The position numbers and the translations under genes are program-made. Positions 24,619-34,037 of a stretch of 64,000 nt of DNA are shown here, in pieces (the stretch's first letter is position 1; every line of letters starts with the position of its first letter). Origin of the DNA: Favolaschia claudopus (Eukaryota > Basidiomycota > Agaricomycetes > Agaricales > Mycenaceae); the NCBI GenBank assembly GCA_037176885.1, contig JAWWNJ010000006.1, forward strand, positions 3,100,001 to 3,164,000, in the 5' to 3' direction. The notes beneath the pieces are model-generated. The model was not told where the DNA came from. It did not search any database and worked only from the letters and a program-made list of their open reading frames with translations.

Positions 24619-25430
24619 ATGTCTTCAGCCGAGCTTCGCCTTTCCGCCATTTTGCTGACTGCAGCCAGGGTTCCTTTGATAGCAGTTGGACTGCCTCTTG
24701 GTCTGGGTTTCTTGAGTGGTCGTCCTACCGCCAAGGTTGTTCAAAGCGATTGGTACAAGGCGGGTACTGCTTGCGATAAATATTGTCTTGTTATCCTCAA
24801 AGTCTACCAGAATTTGCGCACCCCTCCTGGTCGTCCCCCTCGACAAGTCTTTCCTATTGTCTGGCCTCTCTTGTACATCTGTAAGAACTGTGGCGATTAC
24901 CTGCCCTCCAATTTGGTTCAATGATGTATCAAGCTATGGGGTATGCTTCCCACCTTACGGCGAGGGCGTTGGACAACGCAGCATCTCCTTCCGCGAGGTA
25001 TTCAAATGTTGTTCGGAATTTTCACTGGCACCGAATTCCGTTGAATCAGGTCGGATTTGAAGCTTGCCCTGGGCTTATACTACACTCAGTTGGGATTGAA
25101 CTTTCTTTGGACTCCTTTGTTTTTCGGCGCAAAAAAGGTACTGTAGTGACATATATCCTTTCAATGAGCCGTGTATCTCATAGAGTCGATAGACTGGATT
25201 TGCTCTCCTGAACATCGGTTCGCTGACGGCGACCACATTCTATATGACGGTACGACACCCTTCTCTTTCGTCCGGCTGTTAAATATTTTCGTAGAACTTG
25301 CTTGCTGCACATGCCCCTGGCGCGTCGTACATGCTCTTGCCATATTGCTTGTGGTTATCATTTGCCACGTACCTCAACGCTGGAATTTGGTGGTTGAACA
25401 GAGAAGAGAAAGGGGAATGACGCCGAATAG
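24619..25430 (+). CDS. TspO/MBR-family membrane protein
   Basis: ATG 24619 (MSSAELRLSAILLTAARVPL) to TAG 25428-25430. Exons joined by eye give GLPLGLGFLSGRPT, VVQSDWYK, NLRTPPGRPPRQVFPIVW, LLYISMGYASHL, LGLYYTQLGLNFLWTPLF, ALLNIGSLTATTFYMT and YMLLPYCLWLSFATYLN followed by AGIWWLNREEK. The PPxxxFPIVW, LNFLWTPLFF and WLSFATYLN blocks are the TspO/translocator-protein signature with five membrane segments. TspO binds porphyrins and other ligands; its role in fungi is not settled. The first intron (24760-24810) seems to start with GC rather than GT. The gene sits between Argonaute pieces B and C, beginning 240 bp after B ends. Confidence 0.9.
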
Positions 25431-25484
25431 AACCACTAAATTGTAGTGCGATACAAAACCAAAACTAAAGATCACCATCCACTC

Positions 25485-25590
25485 ACAGCGGGATGAATGC
25501 TGTCCTTCTTGCCCTCGAGACGATCGGCGGTGCCCTCGACGTAGCCCTCGGCCTGCGCGGCCTTGTACTCACCTTCGCGCACTTTCCCAA
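25485..25590 (-). pseudogene. Fragment of a CsbD-like protein exon
   Basis: Read on the minus strand this gives KVREGEYKAAQAEGYVEGT followed by ADRLEGKKDSIHPA and a GTGAGT donor. The pattern (AEGYVEGTADRLEGKKDS) matches fungal CsbD-like stress proteins. No start codon or further exons were found: one side runs into a palindrome and an Argonaute fragment, the other into the TspO 3' end. It is best explained as a single displaced exon. Confidence 0.6.
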
Positions 25591-25592
25591 AA

Positions 25593-25631
25593 AGGAAGTG
25601 GTTTGACCAGGCGCTGGTCAAACCACTTCCT
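25593..25631. repeat. Perfect palindrome with 18-bp arms and 3-base loop
   Basis: Left arm AGGAAGTGGTTTGACCAG (25593-25610), loop GCG, right arm CTGGTCAAACCACTTCCT (25614-25631). Each arm is bordered by AAAAAGGAA. It lies between the CsbD-like scrap and the broken 3' edge of Argonaute copy C, a position consistent with a fold-back structure made or used during a rearrangement. Confidence 0.95.
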
Positions 25632-25652
25632 AAAAAGGAAATCTCAGCCCTA

Positions 25653-26582
25653 GGACAAGCTGGGCTGAGCTCTGATAACGACGTTGAGAGCTAAGTAGAC
25701 TGTCAGCACAAAGAGAAACCGGGATATCGGTGTCAGGAAACAAACCAGTTATCGCGGTCAAAACGGTGTTGTCGTGCGACCCCTTGCCTTGAATGAAGCG
25801 ATGGAGGACTTCAGGGTTGATCTCGGCGACGTGGGTGAGTTTGATCTTGTAGACCTTGGGACCCTTGCCACTCGCAGAAGGAGACCCGTCGGAGAGAGTG
25901 ACGTCGAACTGCTGAGAGCCGGTCGAGAACGGTAGCTTCTGGATGCAGAACAAGTTCTTCCTGCCGTCATACACACCGCGCGGCGTGAAGCTGCAGCCAG
26001 GTGAGCTCGAGAATGAAGAGAGTTCGGATGGATTTACGTTTGCGGTGCGATGTACGGATCAAGTCCATCTATGGACAGAAAGCGCATCAGCACGACGCGA
26101 ATCTTATCTCGGTCGCAACTTACGGTCATTCGTGCAGGCAAAGTTTTTTCGGAAGGCGAGATGACCACTAGCGGACATGAGCCAGAAGAGCTTATAGAGA
26201 ATTTAACGAACCGTCATAGTGGTCTGATCAAAGTACGTAGAAATGAGCAAGGGACGCAAGTTGACGAAGAAAACACATACGAATGATTGAGTTCGGAATC
26301 GACGTAGCGAACGAGTTGACCTGGATGGTTACTGGAGTGCCGCCGTTGGAAAAATCGGGTCTTCTGACACCGACCTAAGAAACGAGAGCATGAAGTGAAT
26401 CAAATGTAGACCGGTGAAAAGCACAACTCACGGTGGTAATGTGAGCTAGTTGACAAAGAAAAAGACGTGAGCATCGATCATCTACGCCGGGAAATGTAAC
26501 CGTTGAGCTAACCAGCTACGATCGTCGTTCAAACGTTCATAAGTGGAAAGGTTCATCGATCAGACGAACTGGTAGTGCACCT
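25653..26582 (-). pseudogene. Argonaute copy C, 5' fragment with frameshifting deletion
   Basis: Collinear with copy A at a constant offset of 12666 over 13092-13310 of A (25758-25976 here). It covers intron 1 through the exon coding IRAQPSL, where it stops in mid-exon and continues into unrelated sequence. The small exon [14 protein letters not shown] has lost 13 bases (present in A at about 13388-13400), which breaks the frame. The first exon with ATG is not preserved: similarity ends at the exon 1/intron 1 boundary. Several shared bases (for example GGGACGCAAG in an intron, and CCACTAGCGG) link it to copy B against copy A. It is a dead fragment. Confidence 0.92.
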
Positions 26583-26613
26583 CGGGTACTAAGAGCCTCG
26601 AGTGGAAAAAAGA

Positions 26614-26691
26614 GGTCGCGCCCGGAATCGAACCGGGGTTGCCAGAAATCTTCGTCAGAATCTGGAGTGATAACCGCTACACTACGCAACC
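26614..26691 (-). tRNA. tRNA-Gln (CTG anticodon) with a short intron
   Basis: On the minus strand the acceptor strands GGTTGCG and CGCGACC pair (one G-T wobble). The D-arm reads GTGTAGCGGTTATCAC, the anticodon stem is CCAGA/TCTGG, and the T-arm is CCCGG-TTCGAAT-CCGGG. Between the anticodon stem halves are 14 bases, TTCTGACGAAGATT, which fit a 7-base loop with CTG anticodon plus a 7-base intron after position 37. Length is 78 bases. It lies 31 bp from the end of Argonaute fragment C. Confidence 0.9.
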
Positions 26692-27815
26692 ATACGGGCC
26701 AGGAAGACATCATTTGTAGAACACACAGCATAGAACTCATATCATGACACAACTCCCCACCCACTCTCAGGCTCCCTCTGTCCACCACGAGTCTCTTGTA
26801 TTGAGTGATCTGAACGACTATCTTCAGATTTCACGTCCCCCATACAAGAGAGGGTGAAACGAGCCTACACCACGAGATACTTCCATCTTTTTTCTGTAAA
26901 GTCGTTTCGAGACTCAACGACGCTGCGGACTGGTTACGTATCCTCAATGCGTTCTTCGGTGCATTGACTCCCGAGGACTCCCGAGACCGGTATATTGCGC
27001 TACTGTCAAAGCTCACAATTCGAAACGTTTAACCAGCTTCAGACCTGCTTATCTTGTTAATAGGTGTCCTTGGCTTTCAGATGGCTCATTATCCACCTTT
27101 CATTATCCACCTGCTCCGCCTCTACCACGTCGCATCCTGTTCTCTTGCGAATTGGTCATACCCGACCCTCTGGACACGTCTTTGGCTTCTTCCACCCTGT
27201 CCGAGTTCTTCGCAATAGTGTGTGCTGTTTGAATAGCATACACCAGCATTTCTTCATTCAAACTACACGAGAACACCACACAGCGGCTGGGCTGAGAAGC
27301 TTTTTACATTGCCTCGATTGCGGTTCGGCAGTTGGTCGCTCCCGTCTCCTCCTTGGCCGCCGCCGCCGGGACCGCTGAAACAGTGCCACCGCAGTTGCCA
27401 CATTTGTATCGCTCTGCAGGTGCATGTATTGACATTCTCGCCACATTTGCACAACAGCTGTGTTTAGCAGAGTGCTCTCGCTATCCCCTCACATTCCTGC
27501 CCCAGTTTACACGTTGGATCGCGCTGCATTGTCTGAATTTTCTTCTTTCAAACCTAGCGACGCCAACAACGTGTCTATTATGCTTTTTGCCTAGTCATTT
27601 ACCCAACTCGACGCAAATGCCGAGTCGAGCGCTTAGGGAAATGAAATCAGTGCATTCTTTACACGGTAAACATGAGCCTCATCCACTTTAGTGAGCTCTT
27701 GAACCCATCCTGCCTTTAACAATCCCGTTGACTGGAAAAGAGTTCACTTTCCATCCTTACGCGCTTTTAAATTCTGCTTCCTTCTTCTTCGTCTGCTCAA
27801 TTCTCTAGTCCCGCC
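26692..27815. other. 1.1 kb without a clear gene
   Basis: Only weak open frames occur. One 114-base frame (26744-26857, plus) contains SLVLSDLNDYL, and a minus-strand Cys-containing frame is listed separately. A pyrimidine-rich stretch lies at 27770-27815 just before the next gene and probably belongs to its promoter. Nothing else is recognised. Confidence 0.4.
27304..27435 (-). CDS. Candidate 43-residue protein with a CxxC knuckle (weak)
   Basis: An unspliced frame from ATG 27435 to TAA 27304 reads MSIHAPAERYKCGNCGG and continues TVSAVPAAAAKEETGATNC. The CGNCG knuckle could bind zinc. The overlapping frame also has CKCGENVNTCTC, so which frame, if any, is translated is unclear. There is no similarity I can name and no neighbour that suggests a role. 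It may be a fortuitous frame. Confidence 0.25.
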   Translation of the reverse strand: MSIHAPAERYKCGNCGGTVSAVPAAAAKEETGATNCRTAIEAM

Positions 27816-28695
27816 ATGCACCCAGGGATGAGCTACCGCAAGCCCGTTCCTGCGTACATTCCGTCTCCTCCTCCGTCCCCTTCACCTCAGCCTTCGAGTG
27901 CTGGTCGCCAAATAGACGAACAACCACCGGTAAATCCTTTGATTGACAGTTACCGTTCTCCTCATCTCAAATGCCTAAAGCTACCGGAACACTGGCACGA
28001 TGCAATAACGCGGGCGCGACAAATCTACGGCAGCAATCCAGTCCCATCAAACGATTCGGGACTTTCTGGCTCAACTTTTAACGATGAACTGGGTATTCAC
28101 AGCGCATGTGGTCATGCGTCTCGTTTGGTAGCTAAAGCCCTCGACCCGTTGCCGCGAGTCGCTTCACCAGTTCATCTTGCCTCTCATTCGGTGAACACTG
28201 GTCTGGGTCACCATCGGGTGCGTTTTCACACTCCGTGAGGCAAAAAAGGACCTCATGCCCAACAGCTATATCGCCCACCGACTCCTCCACGTCGTAGTGA
28301 CCACAAGCTACGTACGCGTGAACCCGATCGAGTCAATCTTAATCAGACCCCAATACTAGCCGAGGTAATTTTCTTTACTCGTGTTTTGACACTCTTACAT
28401 TGATACCTCCTTCCCAAAGCCTCTGAAACCAAAAGTGGTTGCAATTCCAGTCCGCCAGTCGGAAGGAATGTACACCTGGCCTATCAAAACGATGACAGCC
28501 GAGCCGTCCTCGAGGCGGGAATCGACAACGATGTCGGTTTCCTCCTCGGATTGGCAGCTGGAAGAGTGTCCGAAAAGCAACAGGAACTCTGAGCCGCCCG
28601 ACCAGTCTGTGATATGGTGGGATAAATTTCGGTGGATGGGTGTCCTGTTGAAAAATAGGTTGAAGGACTTCCAACACCATAAATCCCTCTGTTGA
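27816..28695 (+). CDS. Hypothetical protein with proline-rich N-terminus
   Basis: ATG 27816 (MHPGMSYRKPVPAYIPSPPP) to stop 28693-28695. Introns at about 27930-27984 and 28220-28268 join SSAGRQIDEQPP to LPEHWHDAITRARQIYGSN and GHHR to LYRPPTPPRRSDHKLRT; another before 28420 joins LNQTPILAE to PLKPKVVAIPVRQ. The tail holds GMYTWPIKTMTAEP and SVSSSDWQLEECPK. Pro/Ser-rich low-complexity segments suggest a disordered cytosolic or nuclear protein. I do not recognise the family. The clean splice phases support it as a real gene. Confidence 0.6.
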
Positions 28696-29695
28696 CCGAG
28701 AACGAGGGAATGAGGCGCTGCGCGTCTCGTTGACATTATTTAGGACTTCCTGCTCCCCCTCCCTTCTTTCTATACCTTAGGTTTCGGCTCATGTACTATG
28801 TCTGTGGATGCGACGAGAAAATCGCATTTTTTCAAAATGAAAAAAGGGAAAAAAGAGGGAAAAAGGGGGGAGATTCAGGGATTTATTTCAGACCTCCTGC
28901 ACCTTATTTTGGAGCTCAAAGCCTTCACAACGATGAAAACAATGCATTTTTCAGTTTGATTGGACTATCGAAGCCGGCCGTTCCGTTGAAAATCCTCTGA
29001 TTTCAAACCTATGTCTTTCGGAGATAAATACATAGGACCAACGAATGGTTTTCGAGTCCGTTTGGGAAATGGAAAGACCGGGGAGATCGAGGACCGGCGA
29101 CCCGATCGGCGGTCCATGACATAAGGTAGATCAGGGGTGCCGCATCATCGGCTTGAATGCCGGGCGATATCATACAGATGTAAACAATGCGACACATCCC
29201 TTTTCCTCCCTTTTCGATGTCTCAATGTCGTTCCTCAACGCCTTTCAATACAATACGGAGTGACAGTGCCTGAATATGATACTCACACTTATTACTTACA
29301 ATTTACAACGTTATCGTACAGCCTTTGACGTCGCTTCGACTGTTTGATCCCCGGAGCTGATACAGATGGCATCAACACAGCCACCACCTTCCTCTTAAGG
29401 AACGACTGCCGCCCATGGAGCGTATGTGCATTCGGCTTTGGGCTTTGCTTTATATAAGAGAAAAGCTCGGAATTGAATGAATAAACAGAATCAATGGGAG
29501 TAATGTAAGTAGGGGCAGAGGGGCAGAGTATGTATGGGCAGACTACAATATACCACGAATGAAAACAAGTCATTCGAGCGAGATAGAAGCAATATACTGG
29601 TGTAAAATAGCTACGGTAGTGTGAGTATTCATAAACATGAAGTGAGTAGGGTAGAATCTAAAATGAGAGGCAGTAGCAGGCTTAAAATGTAAGAA
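28696..29695. other. 1.0 kb intergenic, convergent 3' ends
   Basis: No convincing coding frame is present on either strand. There is an A/G-rich run around 28840-28870 (repeated AAAAAGGGA units). Only transcript ends of the proline-rich gene and of the tyrosine recombinase are expected here. Confidence 0.5.
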
Positions 29696-31941
29696 TCAAG
29701 CTGAATTTCCTTTGCGCACAAGTCCTTTGCTTTGACGGATTGCGTTCAGCAACAAGGTTATCTTGGGGTACTCGGGGTAGTTTTGCATGAACTCTTCGTC
29801 GTTGCACCCCAATCTGTTGAAGATGTCAGCCAGGGGACTAAAGAAACAAAAGCACAAACACTCACCGCTCATACTCTTCGGCCAAGAGTTTTCGATTTGA
29901 ATACAGTGTTCCGGTTACGAGACGCATCTTGCCTGAGTACCAGCTTGCAGGCCAGTCCTTCAGAGCGACCTGGAGACCATGATCCGGATCACCCTTGAAC
30001 CACTGGTCAATCGCGCGCTTCCAAGATTGACTGTCTCTTCCAACACCCGGAATGATAGCGCCGGAAACTGGTACGACAGAATTGGGGTCGGAATTCTCAT
30101 CGCTGACGGACGATGTGAAGCTGGACGGCTGAGTTACAGTAGGCTGGGGACGGGAAACTTCTGGAGAAGCGTGATGGCTGTGAGTGTGCTGTCCGTGAAA
30201 TTGTGCAGGAATGTGATTGACACATGAAGATGTGGCGACGGTGATGCGAGCCATGTCAGACGACACGCTTGCCCGCTGCATTGACCCAACAAGGTCCAAT
30301 AGCTGCGAGGCAGGCAGCGGTTGACCCGCAACTTGTACTTGGGCAACAATACTATCGAGCTTTGTCAGAATCTGGGCACCGAACAAACGGAATTCCGCAG
30401 TTGACGGCGGCTGAAGAGCCTTGTGCTCTCCCATGAAGGATTTATCTGGTTCAGTGCGGAACGGGTACAAAGCATCACCATGCCCAGTCTCATAACTTTG
30501 CAGTGAGTCCAGCAGGTAACGCATCAGCGTATCAACCTATTTACACGTTAGCAAAGCTTCTGCGCATGATCAAAATTTGAAGAGTACCTGCTCTCCTACC
30601 GCCCATCCTCCCCACCATCGAATGATACTCAAGGACCAGCGTTTACCGATTGGAGCAAACATGAAGCGGTATTGGGCACCACCGCGTCGCAGACAGTGCG
30701 TAGTAAAAGTCTTGTCGATTTTGGCACCGAGAGTGAACTCGTTGAGCAAGTCTTGAGCTGTTTCATGCGTCATGGGTTTCTTTGCATGAATCGTGCCATT
30801 CGAGCTAACAAAGGGGAATAAATAATCATCTGGCTCAAAGTCACGGCCAAGGAGATGGCGATATAGGATTCGCCATCGCCGAAGGTGAGTAAACATGTCG
30901 ATTTCGGGTGTATCTTCTTGCTCGTAGATCTGATAATGGTTGCCTGCAGGGAATTAGCTGGGGAATGGCAATGACGGTAGACTGCCTCACTCTCAAGAGG
31001 GCCGTCATAGCCTTGCTTTTTCTGCCAGCCCTTTCGATTATCGAGAAACACACCGAGATACGGGAGATAATATGGAGCCGGGCCAGTGCCGTTGCTGAGA
31101 TCGCGCTCTTGAATCTGACAAGTTTCAAAGTTCCTGCAGTTCTGAATAAGCTATTTGCAGGAGAAGAAGAGACGCCAGCCCTACCGAGTCCAGAGTACGA
31201 AGCCGGAAGACAGAAAAGCGCGCATCAACCCGTGCTTGATTTGAAGAAGCAAGTCCTGGCTATTTGCGAACTTCAAGCTCTCCAATTTCTTGTGCGAGCA
31301 CTCCGACTCCGACCATTGCATGAGCAGCCGCATATCCTCAATGGTGGTTGCTTCAGCATGATGCCGAGTAGCAGCTGCACCTTTAACGCGAGCCTTGTTC
31401 TTGACACATTTGAGAAAATCTAGGACCTCCGGCGCACGAGCAGGATTGCCGTGCACCTTTCCCGTATCCTCGTCGTATGAGTATGGCCCATTGTACTGCC
31501 CACCGGGCCTACGAGTTGCGTAAGTTCTGTTTTCGAAATTTCCGATTGAAACGAGTCTACTTACAATTTATCCCAGTAGTCGGCCATTGCTCCATGAATT
31601 CCATCTGCGGTCGACTTTCCAAGATCCTCGACGACACATTTCTGTGTCAGATACATTTCCACTGCGTAGACGGAATGCTTATTGGGGGGTCCCGTGAAAG
31701 CCTTGGCCAGAAGGTTGTTGTCGATGCCATCCGTCAAGCAACCTGGATTCTTCTTCTCCCGAGCTTTTCTCTCTTTGACTACATCCTGCAAGATACGAAC
31801 TCCTCTGTCATAATAGCCCTTGTACACATTTTTGGTGTTCTTGGATTTGCCAAACTCCGCCTGCATGTCGGCCTTTTTCTTTCGCAAGGAAGCTGAATCT
31901 GCAGTGGCGACCTTGGTTTTTGTTCGAGCGCTTTTGGCCAT
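29696..31941 (-). CDS. Crypton-like tyrosine recombinase/integrase
   Basis: ATG 31941 (MAKSARTKTKVATADSASLR) to TGA 29696-29698. The N-terminus is a basic helical DNA-binding-type region (VYKGYYDRGVRILQDVVKER). Later exons read RAPEVLDFLKCVKNKARVKG, PAPYYLPYLGVFLDNRKGWQ, MFTHLRRWRILYRHLLGRDF and FTTHCLRRGGAQYRFMFAP, with the HxxR of tyrosine recombinases, then IRWWGGWAVGEQVDTLMRYL, whose tyrosine is the likely nucleophile. The C-terminal domain has WKRAIDQWFKGDPDHGLQ, LKDWPASWYSG and SNRKLLAEEYERLG. This matches fungal Crypton transposases or the domesticated genes derived from them. No terminal repeats are expected for Cryptons and none were recognised. It appears intact, so it may be active or domesticated. 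Confidence 0.82.
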
Positions 31942-32154
31942 AGCAGCAGCAGACCCTCAGGGCCAGGAGATAGACAAGAAAGTAGTATAATGAGCAAGGA
32001 AGGGAACGGTTCGCGAAATTTTAGGAGGTAATGTCTCGGTTAATGAGAATTTCAAATTTGATTGTACATCCATGCTGTCGGTAGAAACTAAGAGCAAGGC
32101 AGTAAACCGCAATGTTGGTAAGAAATACAAGCTAAATCAAATGGCATAATGGCG

Positions 32155-34037
32155 CTAGTCGCGAGTCAGGTCAATAATGTCTCCGCCCATCACTTCTTCA
32201 TCATCCCCTTCGCCTTCCGCATCATCAATAGTAAGGTCAATAACTTCCGAGTGAGCAGCACGCTGGGGCTGGGGAGGAGGCATAACAACCCTTGCTGCAC
32301 GCGCAAGCGCGGGGGCAATGATCTCAATGGTATCGTCAAAATAAGACAAGCAGATGAGGCAAACGTAAAGAAGCACTCACCGGCTTGCCATTGAAACGTG
32401 CCGCAAGCAAGGGGAAGTAGCGTTCGACACTTTTTGCTGGGACCCACAGCATGATGGTTGCACTGGGAGAGCCAGCAGCGGCTGCGGGTGCTCTCAGGAG
32501 CGACAGTGCCCGGCGAGTCGAAGTGGCGATGGAGATCTTCATCTTGTAGACAGAAAGTGACGGCCGCACTTCTTTCGCAGCGACGATGGCTAGAAACGAT
32601 GAGAGGCCGGGGTGCTCATCATTGATGCGCCCGAGGACAACATGGTTATAAAGTTCTTGTTGAGGGTCGAGTGGCTGGGAAGAGGCCTAGTCAGCGACAG
32701 ATCCCACTGGTGACAGCAGTGACAATACCATATTGAGCCGGCGGATGCACATTCCGGGAAAGATATGCTTCTTGAATTTATTGACGATATCGAGCGGCTT
32801 CCACCCAAACTTGCTGTGACAGAAGCGTCCGAGTTCGGGAAGGCGGGGAAGCTTGACATTCCAGCTGATGGTGTTCGGAGGGAGGAACCCGTCGGACCAA
32901 GACGTAGTGGGATTCACGTATAGTTTGAGAATTTTGGTGCTTGGGAAGTCATCGGGAATTTTGGCAGAGAGCGCCTTGCGCTTTGATTTCATAAAGCCTT
33001 GAGAGTTGGTGGCGAGTTCGGTCCGAATCTCCTGCCGCCATCCGACAAGAAACTGCTCTAGGTCGTCAACGCACAGAGTTTGAGCAGCGAGGAGGAGAGA
33101 GTCGCCGTAGCCGCAGCGAGCGAGGGCATGGGCAGTTCCCATTCCGCAGTCTGGTAAGCCGGCCTATGGTTCTATGAGTATTATTCCGTGCAGCGCCGGG
33201 TGATCATAAACCATACCGTATCGTAATCGCCCCCACCCAGGACAGCCAGCAGCAGGATACCGCCCTGAGTAAGCCCAACTTCAGGGTGACGAGCTATCGC
33301 CTCTGCGTTGTAGACGGTGATTTTATCCTTGTCCTTCTTGTCGCGGCTTCAACTCATGTTAAACCTGAAGAAACAAAGAAGAAGCGGCAAGACATACCTC
33401 CGAATTATGCAACGAGCGCCAAACAGAGCAGCGTCGCCATCGTCTGTGAGCACAGCATCAATTTCACCGAGACGATTGAGGCGTGCTAGTTCCGCTTCTG
33501 CCTCGCCGGGTGCCTTGGGATAGAGTGTAAGTATTGCTGTAGACAGAAAGGGCTCACGTACCGTATAATAATCGAACCCGAAGAAAGTTATCATTTGCAT
33601 GAACTCTTCCACTAACCAGTGAGGCTTCGCCTTCACTCTCTTGTTGCGTTTCTGCGAGGGACGATGCTTGCCGTCGAACACAAATTTGGCGTCGAGTCCA
33701 GCATTGCTGATCGCCGCAGCCTTGAAGAACAAAGCCCGGAGCTCTGGGTTTCGGCCTGACTGAGCATGAATAGGCTTGTGAAACACCGCTTGGCATTGGG
33801 TGATCCACAAGCTAGTAAAGCATCAGCAACAAGAACTTCGCCAACTACCAGAAGCTCACCATGCATCAATCCCGACTCGCATTCCGCTGGGCCCGCGTCG
33901 CCCCTCTTGAGATGCAAGTACCTTCAGCGAATGCATCTCCGACGCTTGGTCGACAAGCTGTTGGCAATCATAGTTAACGTCGTCCAAAGAGGGAGAAGAA
34001 CAAGACCGCATACCTTCCAGTAGCCAGGGATCCCCAT
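32155..34037 (-). CDS. XPG/Rad2-family nuclease (GEN1-like, PIN domain-like)
   Basis: ATG 34037 (MGIPGYWKLVDQA) to stop 32155-32157. The XPG N-domain shows GMRVGIDAWLWITQCQAVFH and LDAKFVFDGKHRPSQKRNKR. The I-domain shows YYTAPGEAEAELARLNRLG and IDAVLTDDGDAALFGA, with the expected acidic metal ligands. The helix-two-turn-helix area reads GGILLLAVLGGGDYDTAGLP and GMGTAHALARCGYG. These are features of flap or Holliday-junction endonucleases of the GEN1 branch. The C-terminus carries two SUMO-interacting-type motifs, VIDLTIDD and IIDLTRD. Agaricomycetes carry many such PIN-like paralogues, so an exact cellular role cannot be given. It lies 213 bp upstream of the recombinase gene on the same strand. 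Confidence 0.88.

Noticed and set aside
26744..26857. Short frame with SLVLSDLNDYL, at first glance like the start of a Nar1-type protein
   Set aside because: The frame stops after 37 residues and lacks the cysteines that should follow; no splice site rescues it.
30908..31423. 171-residue plus-strand frame
   Set aside because: It lies opposite exons of the tyrosine recombinase and shows no domain of its own.
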